DNA of 64,000 nt, from the NCBI GenBank assembly GCA_036501625.1, contig DASXZY010000008.1:124001-188000 (forward strand). Reading direction: 5' to 3'. The notes under the pieces are model-generated. The model did not search any database and was not told the origin of the DNA. It worked only from the letters and a program-made list of their open reading frames with translations. This DNA is from Palsa-1400 sp036501625 (lineage in GTDB: Bacteria > Verrucomicrobiota > Verrucomicrobiia > Limisphaerales > Palsa-1400). Of this stretch, positions 6,983-15,979 are shown one piece after another (position 1 is the stretch's first letter; every line of letters starts with the position of its first letter). Position numbers and translations under genes: made by a program.

Positions 6983-9348
6983 GCGAGGAAGCGTTCGGAT
7001 GGCCCGGCATGGAGCCGCGGTGGACTTCCAGCGCGAAGGACGGATTCGGCACGGCCTACCACACCAGTTGCCGCGTGTGGTTCACCTTGAGCCACGGCAT
7101 TGTCAATGAGATTTACTATCCGTCCGTGGACCAGCCCAACACGCGCGACTTCCAATTTCTCATCACCGATGGCGAAACGTTTTGCCACGAGGAAAAATCC
7201 GACCTGGAGCACCAGATCGAATACCCGGAGAAGGCCTGCCTGTTCTACCGCGTCATCAACACCGAGCGCCAGGGCCGCTACCGTCTTGTCAAACAGATTT
7301 GCGCGGACCCGCACCGCTCCGCCCTGCTCGTTCACACGCGGCTGGAAATTTTGGACAAGTCCCTGGCCGGCAAACTGAAACTCTACGCGCTCCTGGCCCC
7401 GCACCTCGAGCGCGGCGGCGCGGGCAATTCCGGCCGGTGCGCGGAGATCAGCGCCAGCGCTCTCCTGCACGCCTGGCGCGGCCATTGCCATTTGGTCATG
7501 GGTTGCACCTCGCATTTTACCCGGCGCTCCGCCGGCTTCGCGGGCGCCAGCGACGGCTGGCAGGACTTGCGCAATTTCAAAATGGACTGGGAATTCCGCA
7601 GCGCCGAAAACGGGAACATCGCTTTGACTGGCGAGATCGATCCGCGGCGCGGCCATGAATTCGTGGTGGCCATCGCGCTGGGGCAAAGCTACCAGAGCGC
7701 CGCCGCCAAGCTCCTGCAATCGCTGGCCAACCCGTTTGAGAAACATCGTGACCATTATTTGCGGCAATGGCGGCGCACCGCGGTGGACCCTAGCCATGAA
7801 TTCGACGAGGACACCGCCGACGGCGGGCGCACTTATCGCTTGAGCCGCTGTATTCTGCTCGCTCACGAGGACAAGGTCTTTGAGGGAGCCATGGTGGCCT
7901 CCATGAGCATCCCGTGGGGCGAAACCAAAGGCGACAACGATCTGGGCGGTTATCATTTGGTTTGGACGCGCGACTTGGTGCAAAGCGCGACCGCCCTCCT
8001 CGCCACCGGCCAAATCGGCACTCCGCAACGCGCGTTGATCTGGCTCGCGGTCATCCAGCGCGCCGACGGCAGTTTTCCGCAGAACAGTTGGATCAACGGC
8101 CAGATGTATTGGCCGGGCCTGCAATTGGACGAAGTGGCCGCGCCCATTCTCCTGGCGTGGCGGCTGCGCCGGGCTGGCGTTGGCTTGGGACATTGCGAAG
8201 CCTGCCCTGTCATCAATCGCGCCGCGGCGTATCTCATGCTGCACGGGCCGGTCACCTCCCAGGAACGCTGGGAGGAAAACGCCGGCTATTCGCCTTCCAC
8301 GCTGGCGGCAGTCATCGCCGGCTTGGCCGCCGCGGCCGATTTTGCAGAAAATCCGGCCGACCAGGAATTCCTATTGACCTATGCTGATTGGCTCGCGGCC
8401 CACGTCGAGGAATGGACCGTTACAACGCAGGGCGATCTGGTGGAAGGTTTCCCAAATCATTACATCCGCATCAATCCCGCCGACCCGGACGCGCCGGACC
8501 CGCACGCCGACCCCAATACGGCCACCATTCAGATTGCCAATGGCGGCGGAAGCCATCCCGCGCGTCGAATCGTGGGGGGCGATTTTTTGCAACTGGTTCG
8601 CTTTGGCATTCGCGCGCCCGATCATCCGGTGGTGCTTTCTTCGCTCGCCGTCATTGACCGGGTTCTGCGCCGCGAATTGCCGCAAGGCCCATGCTGGCGC
8701 CGTTACAACCATGACGGCTATGGACAAAAGGCCGATGGCGGCGCGTTCGACGGCGCGGGCGTCGGGCGTTCCTGGCCGATTTTGGCCGGCGAACGCGGCC
8801 ACTACGAACTTGCGGCGGGCCGCGACCCGATGCCCTCCATTCGCGCCATCGAAAACTTCGCCAACGCGGGCCATATGATTTCCGAGCAGCTTTGGGACGA
8901 TCCAGACTTGCCAGACGGGCGCATGAAACTCGGCCAGCCCACCGGCGCGGCCATGCCATTGTGCTGGTCCCATGCTGAATACGTGTCGCTGGTGCGCAGC
9001 CGGCATGACGGCGTTTGCTTCGACCGCATTGAACCGGCCTGGAAGCGTTATGTTGACAAGCCCGTATCCTCCCGCCATGAAATCTGGATGTTCAGCCATC
9101 CGTCGCGGCGCGTGGCGCGGGGCAAAACCCTGCGCGTCATCCTGTCCGCCGAAGCGACAATTATCTGGACAGCGGACGGCTGGGCGGGGAAAAATTCTTT
9201 GAAGGTGAAACACAACGAAACATTCGGCCTGTGGTTCGCAGACCTGCCAACGGCCAAACTGCCGGCGGGAGCGGCCATTGAGTTCACTTTCCTCTGGACC
9301 GGCGGCCAGCGATGGGAAGGCCGCAACTGGCAGGCCGCCATAACATGA
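6979..9348 (+). CDS. Glycoside hydrolase family 15 (glucoamylase/glucodextranase-like)
   Basis: It probably releases glucose from the non-reducing ends of alpha-glucans or related oligosaccharides. The 789 residues hold an N-terminal beta-sandwich domain (residues 1-270) and an (alpha/alpha)6 barrel. Key GH15 motifs are GGYHLVWTRDLVQSA, NGQMYWPGLQLDE, a probable acid Glu in ERWEENAGYSPST and a probable base Glu in GHMISEQLWDD. No signal peptide is present, so the enzyme should be cytoplasmic. That fits the coupled glucokinase and Zwf and suggests breakdown of internal or imported glucan. The start overlaps the HAD gene by 4 bp. Trehalase or isomaltose activity remains possible. Confidence 0.9.
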   Translation: MSEEAFGWPGMEPRWTSSAKDGFGTAYHTSCRVWFTLSHGIVNEIYYPSVDQPNTRDFQFLITDGETFCHEEKSDLEHQIEYPEKACLFYRVINTERQGRYRLVKQICADPHRSALLVHTRLEILDKSLAGKLKLYALLAPHLERGGAGNSGRCAEISASALLHAWRGHCHLVMGCTSHFTRRSAGFAGASDGWQDLRNFKMDWEFRSAENGNIALTGEIDPRRGHEFVVAIALGQSYQSAAAKLLQSLANPFEKHRDHYLRQWRRTAVDPSHEFDEDTADGGRTYRLSRCILLAHEDKVFEGAMVASMSIPWGETKGDNDLGGYHLVWTRDLVQSATALLATGQIGTPQRALIWLAVIQRADGSFPQNSWINGQMYWPGLQLDEVAAPILLAWRLRRAGVGLGHCEACPVINRAAAYLMLHGPVTSQERWEENAGYSPSTLAAVIAGLAAAADFAENPADQEFLLTYADWLAAHVEEWTVTTQGDLVEGFPNHYIRINPADPDAPDPHADPNTATIQIANGGGSHPARRIVGGDFLQLVRFGIRAPDHPVVLSSLAVIDRVLRRELPQGPCWRRYNHDGYGQKADGGAFDGAGVGRSWPILAGERGHYELAAGRDPMPSIRAIENFANAGHMISEQLWDDPDLPDGRMKLGQPTGAAMPLCWSHAEYVSLVRSRHDGVCFDRIEPAWKRYVDKPVSSRHEIWMFSHPSRRVARGKTLRVILSAEATIIWTADGWAGKNSLKVKHNETFGLWFADLPTAKLPAGAAIEFTFLWTGGQRWEGRNWQAAIT

Positions 9349-9355
9349 GACTAAT

Positions 9356-10375
9356 ATGAGCGAGAAAATCAAAGCCTACGCCGCGCTTTCCAAAGGCGCG
9401 AAACTGCAGCCCTTTGAATACGACCCGGGCGCCCTCAAGGACGACCAGGTGGAAATCAAAGTGGACTATTGCGGCATCTGCCACTCCGATATTTCTATGC
9501 TTGACAACGAGTTCGGCATGAGCGCCTACCCGTTTGTGCCCGGCCACGAGGCCGTCGGAACCGTCACGGCCGTTGGCTCGCAAGTCAAGCATTTGAAGCC
9601 GGGCCAGACGGCCGGCCTGGGATGGTACTCCCATTCCTGCATGTTCTGCCCCCAATGCCTGGGCGGCGATCACAATTTATGCCGGACGGTCGAAGGGACC
9701 ATCGTCGGACGCCATGGCGGTTTCGCCGATCGCGTCCGGTGCCAGGGGCTTTGGGCCGTTCCGCTGCCGGGCAAACTCGACGCGGCCAAGGCCGGCCCGC
9801 TTTTCTGCGCCGGCGTGACCGTGTTCAATCCGATGCTTCAATTTGGCGTCAAGCCTGTGCATCGCGTTGGCGTCATTGGCATCGGCGGGCTGGGCCACCT
9901 CGCCCTGCAATTTCTCAACAAATGGGGTTGCGAAGTTTTCGCCTTCACCTCCAGCGATTCCAAACAGGCCGAAGCCATTGAACTCGGCGCGCATCAGGTC
10001 ATCAATTCGCGCGATCCGGCCCGCCTGCAAGCGGTTGCCGGTTCGCTTGACTACATCATTTCCACGGTCAACGCCGGGCTGGATTGGGGCCAGTATTTGC
10101 AGGCACTGGCGCCCAAGGGCCGGCTGCATTTTGTCGGCGCGGCCTTCTCGCCGATGGGCATCGCGCCGGCTCAGTTGCTCGAAAAGCAGGCCTCCCTCTC
10201 CGGTTCGCCGCTGGGCAGCCCCGGAACCGTGGCCGCCATGCTGGAATTCTGCGCGCGCCATAAGATTGAGGCGATTACCGAGAGCTTCCCGCTTTCGCGA
10301 GTCAACGAAGCCTTCGATCATTTGCGGTCGGGCAAGGCCCGCTATCGCATCGTGCTCAGCAACGATCTCAAGTGA
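9356..10375 (+). CDS. Zinc-dependent NAD(P) alcohol dehydrogenase (CAD/YahK-like)
   Basis: This 339-residue medium-chain dehydrogenase reduces aldehydes or oxidises alcohols. The catalytic zinc site is present: CGICHSD with Cys, then PGHEAVG with His-Glu. The structural zinc site is CMFCPQCLGGDHNLC with four cysteines. The Rossmann motif is VIGIGGLGHLALQF near residue 170, consistent with NADP preference in the cinnamyl-alcohol/YahK group, though the nucleotide specificity is inferred. It starts 7 bp after GH15 and overlaps plsC by 4 bp, so it belongs to the same transcript. A role in detoxifying sugar-derived aldehydes is a guess. Confidence 0.88.
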   Translation: MSEKIKAYAALSKGAKLQPFEYDPGALKDDQVEIKVDYCGICHSDISMLDNEFGMSAYPFVPGHEAVGTVTAVGSQVKHLKPGQTAGLGWYSHSCMFCPQCLGGDHNLCRTVEGTIVGRHGGFADRVRCQGLWAVPLPGKLDAAKAGPLFCAGVTVFNPMLQFGVKPVHRVGVIGIGGLGHLALQFLNKWGCEVFAFTSSDSKQAEAIELGAHQVINSRDPARLQAVAGSLDYIISTVNAGLDWGQYLQALAPKGRLHFVGAAFSPMGIAPAQLLEKQASLSGSPLGSPGTVAAMLEFCARHKIEAITESFPLSRVNEAFDHLRSGKARYRIVLSNDLK

Positions 10376-11040
10376 CCGATACGCCTGCGAAACCCAGGGC
10401 GATGACGTTCTGTTACCGGTGCGGATGGCTGTTCTTCCGCGCCGTCTTCACTTGCTATTTCCGCTGGAACGTTTACAACGCCGAACGCGTTCCCTTGACA
10501 GGCCCGGTCATTCTCGCCCCCAACCACGCCAGCTACATCGATCCGCCCCTGACGGGTTCGGGCGTGCGGCGGCAAATCAGCTTCCTTGCGCGCGACAATA
10601 TCTTCCACGTGCCGATTCTTGCCTCCATTCTTCGCTCGTGGGAAGTCGTGCCGGTCGATCGCGATGGCGGCACCGGGCGCGGATTGAAGCAAATCCTCAA
10701 CCGCCTCGGCCAAGGCGGCGCGGTCATCCTGTTTCCGGAAGGCACCCGCAGCCGCCACGGCCAATTGAATCCGGCGCGCTCAGGAATAGGTTTGACTGTA
10801 ATCAAATCCGGCGCGCCCGTCGTGCCGGCCCGCGTCTTCGGCACGCACGACGCCTACGGCCCGCACCGCCGGCTGCCCCGGCCGCGGCGCGTCGCTGTCA
10901 AATACGGCCAGCCAATGATGTTCGCGGAACTGCGGGCCGAAGCGGCCGTTTGTTCCAAGCAGCGCCTCAAGGAAATCTACCAGGAAGTCGCCGATCAAAT
11001 CATGGCCGAGATCGCCCGGCTGGAGCCGCGGGCGGATTGA
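10372..11040 (+). CDS. plsC: 1-acyl-sn-glycerol-3-phosphate acyltransferase
   Basis: The protein transfers an acyl chain to lysophosphatidate in phospholipid synthesis at the inner membrane. The 222 residues show both diagnostic blocks: NHASYIDPP with the HX4D catalytic pair near residue 45, and FPEGTRSRHG near 120. The GTG start overlaps the ADH stop (GTGA at 10372-10375); an in-frame ATG at 10402 is possible. Its 3' end overlaps the convergent methyltransferase gene by 41 bp (11000-11040), so both proteins are encoded on opposite strands of the same DNA there. Confidence 0.88.
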   Translation: MTDTPAKPRAMTFCYRCGWLFFRAVFTCYFRWNVYNAERVPLTGPVILAPNHASYIDPPLTGSGVRRQISFLARDNIFHVPILASILRSWEVVPVDRDGGTGRGLKQILNRLGQGGAVILFPEGTRSRHGQLNPARSGIGLTVIKSGAPVVPARVFGTHDAYGPHRRLPRPRRVAVKYGQPMMFAELRAEAAVCSKQRLKEIYQEVADQIMAEIARLEPRAD

Positions 11041-11866
11041 ATTGGGGATGCCGCAAGAGCGCCTCCCAGCTTTCGTCCGCCAGGCGCGCCTGCCGGTAAA
11101 CCGGCTCCCGCAATGGCTCGGCGCTCCGCGAACGCCGCGCGCGTTCCAGCCAGTCCCGCCCCAGCGGTTGGTCCAGCAGTTCCAGCGAGTTGGCCGCGAT
11201 GGTCGTTTCCTCCTTCTCCCCGGTCGCGCCGCCCGCGCCTACAAAGAACCCAGCCAGCAAGAGAGTCACGCGCAGCATCGTACTGCGGGAATAGGTCGGC
11301 ATCACGCACGCCCGTTGCGGGTCCAGGCATCCGTGCAAATCGGCAAAAAGGGAAGCCGTCCACATGGCGGGATTTTTAGCCGGCGAGAATGCGTCAAACA
11401 AAATGGCGTGCGGCGCGGGCGCGGGGCGCGGATGGCGGCGCAGCATTTCCGGGAAATCTCCCAGGCGCAGCTCCCACCGCCCGTCCAGCGCCCTGCCCTT
11501 CGACAGGAATTCCTCCACCGCGCTTTCCCAACCGCGCATGTAGCCCAGTTCCGCGGCATGGCGCATGGCAAATTCCAGCGGCTCGATGGTGCGGTCAAAA
11601 CTAATGACCCGCGGCGAGCCGGGCCAATCCGCGGCTGCGCGCAAGACGGCAATGGCATTGGCCGCCGCGCCCAGGCCGACGTCCCAAACCACGAATTCCC
11701 CGGCGTGCGTTTCCAACCGCTGCCGGAGCCGCGTTTGCTTGACGTAAAGCGCCTCCGCCTCGGCTTCGGGTCCGATGACGGGATGGAACGTCTCATCTTC
11801 GGCCATCGAGCGGACGCTGAACGTCCCGTTCTTAAGGCGGACCAGTTTGTAGTTCTCCGGATTCAA
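11000..11866 (-). CDS. MnmD-like tRNA 5-methylaminomethyl-2-thiouridine methyltransferase
   Basis: This 288-residue protein is likely a SAM-dependent methyltransferase of the MnmC methyltransferase-domain (MnmD) family, which completes the wobble uridine modification of tRNA. The N-terminus NPENYKLVRLKNGTFSVRS and ETFHPVIGPEAEAEALYV is typical. A nucleotide-binding motif follows in VVWDVGLGAAANA, and the family signature DAFSPAKNPAMWT is present near residue 172. It lacks the FAD-oxidoreductase half of E. coli MnmC, as expected for MnmD. The start is a TTG (the only fit to the family start). It is convergent with plsC and overlaps it by 41 bp. Confidence 0.8.
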   Translation of the reverse strand: MNPENYKLVRLKNGTFSVRSMAEDETFHPVIGPEAEAEALYVKQTRLRQRLETHAGEFVVWDVGLGAAANAIAVLRAAADWPGSPRVISFDRTIEPLEFAMRHAAELGYMRGWESAVEEFLSKGRALDGRWELRLGDFPEMLRRHPRPAPAPHAILFDAFSPAKNPAMWTASLFADLHGCLDPQRACVMPTYSRSTMLRVTLLLAGFFVGAGGATGEKEETTIAANSLELLDQPLGRDWLERARRSRSAEPLREPVYRQARLADESWEALLRHPQFNPPAAPAGRSRP

Positions 11867-11962
11867 CTCGCTTCATCATGCGCCATGCGGCGCCAAAAGT
11901 CCGTTGGAAACCGCGCGGTATTCCCTATTGTTTCCGCCCCTGATTGGCGCTACTGTCTTCGC

Positions 11963-12430
11963 ATGGCTTTGGTGCGAATATTGGTTGATGGCTACAGCCT
12001 TCTGCATAATTGGCCGGAGCTGGCCCCGGGGCGGCCCCGCTATTCAATGGAGGCGCGGGACGAATTGATCCGCATTCTCACGCTTTATCGCGACGCCTCC
12101 GACACGCCCATTACCATCGTCTTCGATGGCGCCGGCAAAGCGCCTGCCACGGCTTTTCCTTCCACGCCGGATTTGGAAATCCTTTATTCGCGCGGCGGGC
12201 AGACCGCGGACCAAATCATCGAGCGCGTGGCCGCGCGCATGAGCGAATTCGGAGAAATCCTCGCGGTGACAAACGATTACGCCGAAAGGGACACGGTGAG
12301 TTATCTGGGCGGCATGGCATGCAGTTGCGAGAATTTCATCGAAACCGTCGAGCGCGCGCTGCAAGAGCAGGATCGCGAAATCGCCCGCCACAACCGCCGC
12401 CAAAAAATTGCTTTTAAGGCCACCCGATGA
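11963..12430 (+). CDS. YacP-like NYN domain RNA-processing nuclease
   Basis: A 155-residue NYN/PIN-like protein probably acts in RNA cleavage or processing, as reported for the Rae1/YacP family. The motifs are RILVDGYSLLHNWPEL, with the first acidic residue, TIVFDGAG, SRGGQTADQIIERVA and VTNDYAERDTVSYLGG, which together form the acidic active-site cluster. The C-terminus is a basic helix (ARHNRRQKIAFKATR). I chose the ATG at 11963 because the preceding in-frame sequence overlaps the methyltransferase promoter region and has no family match. It overlaps the next gene by 4 bp. Confidence 0.75.
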   Translation: MALVRILVDGYSLLHNWPELAPGRPRYSMEARDELIRILTLYRDASDTPITIVFDGAGKAPATAFPSTPDLEILYSRGGQTADQIIERVAARMSEFGEILAVTNDYAERDTVSYLGGMACSCENFIETVERALQEQDREIARHNRRQKIAFKATR

Positions 12431-13626
12431 TGAACCGATTTTCTTTGCCACTGCTGGCTTTGCTGGGAATTCTCGTCTCAGCAGGCTCAATCCGTGCTCA
12501 AGACCAGGAGGCGCCAAGGCATCATTCGCCCAACCGGTTTCTCTTTGTGATTGACACCGCCTCGGACATGAAAGCCCGCACCAACGGCATTGAGGAGGCG
12601 GTGGTGGGATTGATCGCTTCGGACATCAAGGGCGAATTGCGCAAAAATGACACCATCGGCATTTGGACTTACGGCGACCGCCTCAACACCGACTTTCCGA
12701 TGGAGGTTTGGTCGGAGCAGAAAAAGGACGACGTTATCAACGATGCGCGCGTTTACGTGGAGGGGCTGCGTTATGGCAAGCGTTCGCACCTCGAGAACGC
12801 GATGCCGGCCATCACCCAGGTCGCTCGGAAATCAGAAAGGCTGACGGTCATCCTTATATTTGACGGAGACGGTTTGATCAAGGGAACGCATTTCGACAAA
12901 GACATCAACGAACTGCACAAGCAATACGTCAGGGAATTCAAGGCAGCGCATCAACCCCTGGTCACAGTCCTGGCCGTGCGAGACGGTTCGTTTGTCGATT
13001 ACACCATCAATTATCCGGGCACCATCGTAGTGCCGCATACGGCCGATCCGCTCCCGCCCCCGCCGGTTGCGAATCCGCCGCCGGTTGTGGCAGCCGCTCC
13101 ACCTCCGCGGCCCGCGCCGGCGGCGCCCGCCCATAGAAAAGAAATCATCTTGATAGGCTCCAACATCACGCACAAGACTGCCGCGCCGCTGCCAGTCGTC
13201 GTGCCGCCCGCGTCAGCGCTCCTTCCCGGCACGCCTGTCACCAACACAGCTCCCGCGGCGGCCGCCATCGCGGCGCCTCCGCCGGTCACGCCGCTGGACG
13301 CCCGCAACAATGTCGCGCCGCCAGAACCCGCGGTCACGCAACCGCCGCCGGTGGCCATTTCGCAACCGCAAACCCTCATGGCGAAACTGCAGGAGCCAGA
13401 ACCCAAGATTGTCGCCCCGGTGGTGATGACCGCAAACCCATCGCCGCCGCCGCAAGCTGCCGCGATCGTTCCGCCGCCCGCTTCCTCCGGCCAGCAAGCG
13501 GCCCTGTTCGTCATCGCGTTCTCCTTATTGGCCATCGCGATCTTCCTGGGCGTCTTTGTCATCCGCCGTTCCAAGGCGGGTTCGCAGCAAAGCCTCATCT
13601 CGCAATCGATCGACCGCACACGGTAA
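12427..13626 (+). CDS. Secreted/membrane VWA-like protein with proline-rich stalk
   Basis: The 399-residue protein begins with a signal peptide (MMNRFSLPLLALLGILVSAG to AQ) and a von Willebrand A-like fold with FLFVIDTASDM near residue 39 and VILIFDGDG near 140. The metal site is altered: the usual DxSxS is DTASD. A proline- and alanine-rich region (residues 200-355) leads to a C-terminal transmembrane helix (AALFVIAFSLLAIAIFLGVF) and a short basic cytoplasmic tail. It is probably anchored in the inner membrane with the VWA fold outside. The gene overlaps the NYN gene by 4 bp and precedes hisC by 9 bp. The partner or ligand is unknown. Confidence 0.7.
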   Translation: MMNRFSLPLLALLGILVSAGSIRAQDQEAPRHHSPNRFLFVIDTASDMKARTNGIEEAVVGLIASDIKGELRKNDTIGIWTYGDRLNTDFPMEVWSEQKKDDVINDARVYVEGLRYGKRSHLENAMPAITQVARKSERLTVILIFDGDGLIKGTHFDKDINELHKQYVREFKAAHQPLVTVLAVRDGSFVDYTINYPGTIVVPHTADPLPPPPVANPPPVVAAAPPPRPAPAAPAHRKEIILIGSNITHKTAAPLPVVVPPASALLPGTPVTNTAPAAAAIAAPPPVTPLDARNNVAPPEPAVTQPPPVAISQPQTLMAKLQEPEPKIVAPVVMTANPSPPPQAAAIVPPPASSGQQAALFVIAFSLLAIAIFLGVFVIRRSKAGSQQSLISQSIDRTR

Positions 13627-13635
13627 TTCCTGTTC

Positions 13636-14721
13636 ATGCCCCCGCCCAAACCGACATCGCTGGTTCGGCCGCTGGTCCGCGATCTGCACCCGTACGTTCC
13701 CGGCGAACAGCCCAAAATCCGCGGCCTCGTCAAGCTCAACACCAACGAAAATCCCTCGGCTCCCTCGCCCAAGGTTCTTGCCGCCATCAAGGCCGCTGTG
13801 GACGGGCGCCTGCGGCTCTATCCGAATCCAACCGCCGAAGGCGTGCGCGAGCAACTTGCCAAACTCCACCGTTGCGACCCGGGGCAATTCATTGTGGGCA
13901 ACGGGTCGGACGAGTTGCTGGCGCTGGCCACGCGCGCCTTTGTCGAACCGGGGCAAGCCGTCCAATATTTCACGCCTAGCTATTCCCTCTATCCAGTGCT
14001 GGCGGACATCCACGGCGCGCGGCGGAACGCGGTGCCGCTGGCAGCCGATTTCGCGCTGCCTTCGCCTGCCCAACTGCGCCGGGGCGGAGCGTGGGATTTT
14101 CGCGCGCCGCTGACTTTCATCACGACACCCAACGCCCCCAGCGGGCGCGGCTATTTGACCGCGGAATTGCGGACGCTCTGCCGCGCGCAATCTGGAGTAG
14201 TCGTCCTCGATGAAGCCTACGCCGATTTCGCGAGAGAGAACGCATTCTCGCTCGCGCTGGAATTTCCGCATGTGCTGGTCGCGCGAACATTTTCCAAAGC
14301 CTATTCGCTTTGCTGCCTGCGCGTGGGTTATTTCGCCGGCCACCCTTCGCTGATCGACGCGCTGCAAAAAATACGTGACAGCTACAACGTCAACGGCCTG
14401 GGCCAAATTGCGGCGTCGGCGGCCCTTCGCGAGCTGCCCTGGTATCGCCGCCAGTTCAAACGGCTCATCGCCACGCGCGAACGGCTCTCGGCCGCGTTGC
14501 GGGACCTGGGCTTCGCCGTTCCCGAGAGTCAAACCAATTTTATTTTTGTCCGCCCGCCGAGATTCACCGCCGAGGAATGGCTGCGCGAATTGCGCCGGCG
14601 CAAGGTGCTGGCGAGGTGGTTCGCCGCGCCAGAAACCAGGGATTTCCTGCGCATCACCATCGGCGCCGAGGCGGAGGCGGACGCCCTTCTGCGGGCGGTT
14701 CGGAATATTTTGGCGCGCTGA
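13636..14721 (+). CDS. hisC: Histidinol-phosphate aminotransferase
   Basis: This fold type I PLP enzyme of 361 residues transfers the amino group of glutamate in histidine synthesis. HisC features are the N-terminal PYVPGEQ and LNTNENPSAPSP, the GNGSDELL motif, TPNAPSGRG, DEAYADFA and the Schiff-base lysine in TFSKAYSLCCLRVGY near residue 220. Length is normal for HisC. It is not in a histidine operon here: its neighbours are a VWA protein and panC, both on the same strand. Other class I/II aminotransferases of this subfamily, such as tyrosine/phenylalanine types, are the alternative. Confidence 0.85.
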   Translation: MPPPKPTSLVRPLVRDLHPYVPGEQPKIRGLVKLNTNENPSAPSPKVLAAIKAAVDGRLRLYPNPTAEGVREQLAKLHRCDPGQFIVGNGSDELLALATRAFVEPGQAVQYFTPSYSLYPVLADIHGARRNAVPLAADFALPSPAQLRRGGAWDFRAPLTFITTPNAPSGRGYLTAELRTLCRAQSGVVVLDEAYADFARENAFSLALEFPHVLVARTFSKAYSLCCLRVGYFAGHPSLIDALQKIRDSYNVNGLGQIAASAALRELPWYRRQFKRLIATRERLSAALRDLGFAVPESQTNFIFVRPPRFTAEEWLRELRRRKVLARWFAAPETRDFLRITIGAEAEADALLRAVRNILAR

Positions 14722-14767
14722 AAAATATTGCATTGCGCCTCCGGTTATTTGCCCCAAGTTGTCTTTG

Positions 14768-15622
14768 ATGAGATTCGTTCAGAGCATATCCGCCATGCAA
14801 CGGCACGCCAAACTTTGGCAGGCGGTGCAAGTTCCCGTAGCTTTTGTCCCAACCATGGGCTGCCTTCATGAGGGGCACCTCAGCCTGATCCGCCGCGCGC
14901 GGGAGGGGATCAGCCGCGATGTCAAAGTCGTCGTGAGCATCTATGTCAACCCAACTCAATTCGCGCCCCATGAGGACTTCGACGCCTATCCGCATAACCT
15001 CTTCCAGGACAAAAAACTCTGCGCGAAATCCGGAGTGGACATTCTGTTCGCCCCATCGGACAGCGAGATGTACCCCCAAGGCTTCAGCACTTATGTCGCC
15101 GAGGAAAAGATTTCGCAGCGGATGGAAGGGGCCGCGCGCCCGGGCCACTTTCGCGGCGTCACGACCGTTCTGGCCAAGTTGTTCCATATTGTTCAGCCCA
15201 ACGTGGCCTTGTTCGGCTCGAAGGATTTTCAGCAGGCGGCCGTCGTGCGGAAGATGGTGGACGACTTGAATTTTCCGATCAAAATCATCGTGTGCCCGAC
15301 GGTGCGCGAGCAAGGCGGCCTCGCTCTAAGCTCGCGAAACAAAAATCTGTCAAACATCCAGCATCGGCACGCGGAAGTTCTGTGGCGCGCCATCCAACGG
15401 GCCAGGGAAGCAGTGGCGTCAAGGCCAGTGCCGGCGGCGGATTTGGAGAAGGAACTGCGCGCCATGATTGCCAGCGTGCCGCGCAGCAGGCTCAAGGTGG
15501 ACTACATCGAGTTCTTCAATCCTGAAACGCTCGCGCCCGTTGCCAAAGCCGCGAAGGGAACGCAAATAGCTCTGGCCGTTTTTGCCGGCACGACACGTCT
15601 TATTGACAATGCGGCTTTATAG
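14768..15622 (+). CDS. panC: Pantoate-beta-alanine ligase
   Basis: It joins pantoate and beta-alanine using ATP in pantothenate synthesis. The 284-residue protein shows the nucleotidyltransferase signature PTMGCLHEGHLSLIRRAR, with HxGH, near residue 31. Further motifs are SIYVNPTQFAPHEDF, FRGVTTVLAKLF, GSKDFQQAAVVRKM and GLALSSRN, all part of the ATP and pantoate sites. I chose the ATG at 14768 because the upstream frame overlaps hisC and the family begins with this MRFVQSI-type start. The stop lies inside the opposite-strand ferredoxin gene, so the two end in a 6-bp convergent overlap. Confidence 0.93.
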   Translation: MRFVQSISAMQRHAKLWQAVQVPVAFVPTMGCLHEGHLSLIRRAREGISRDVKVVVSIYVNPTQFAPHEDFDAYPHNLFQDKKLCAKSGVDILFAPSDSEMYPQGFSTYVAEEKISQRMEGAARPGHFRGVTTVLAKLFHIVQPNVALFGSKDFQQAAVVRKMVDDLNFPIKIIVCPTVREQGGLALSSRNKNLSNIQHRHAEVLWRAIQRAREAVASRPVPAADLEKELRAMIASVPRSRLKVDYIEFFNPETLAPVAKAAKGTQIALAVFAGTTRLIDNAAL

Positions 15623-15979
15623 GTTGGGATTTCGCGCCAGTACAAATTCCCGCACGGCCGTTCCGCCAATTAAGTGCTCCTGGATGATCCGTTCCAAAAC
15701 GGAAGGCGTGCAGGAGTGATACCAAGTGCCGCCGGGATAAACGACGGCGATCGGCCCGCCGACACATACGCGCAGGCAATTGGCCTTGGTGCGAAAGACG
15801 AGCGGACTTGGCCCGACCAGGCCCAATTCTTTCAGCCGCCGTTTCAGGAATTCCCAGGACTCCAGTCCTTCTTCCTTCGCGCAACATTTCGGCTCCGTCT
15901 GGTCCGCGCACAGGAAGATGTGGCGCGCGTAAAGGGACAAGCCCAGCGCGTCAGCGGCTTTTTGCAGTTCGTCATTCAT
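15617..15979 (-). CDS. (2Fe-2S) thioredoxin-like ferredoxin domain protein
   Basis: The 120-residue protein has the thioredoxin-like ferredoxin pattern with four candidate ligands: HIFLCADQ, then PKCCAKEEG, ANCLRVCVGGP and a later YHSC. The block GGPIAVVYPGGTWY and the tail ERIIQEHLIGG match this ferredoxin family very closely. It should be a soluble electron carrier; no partner is evident. It is the last gene of the minus-strand unit after dnaG, overlapping dnaG by 4 bp (ATGA at 15976-15979) and overlapping panC by 6 bp at its 3' end. Confidence 0.85.
   Translation of the reverse strand: MNDELQKAADALGLSLYARHIFLCADQTEPKCCAKEEGLESWEFLKRRLKELGLVGPSPLVFRTKANCLRVCVGGPIAVVYPGGTWYHSCTPSVLERIIQEHLIGGTAVREFVLARNPNL

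Noticed and set aside
6856..8244. Long minus-strand frame opposite the GH15 gene
   Set aside because: The plus-strand GH15 motifs are unambiguous and the antisense product has no family match.
11042..12430. Upstream-extended version of the NYN protein
   Set aside because: The extension is antisense to the methyltransferase gene; the family homology begins at the ATG at 11963.
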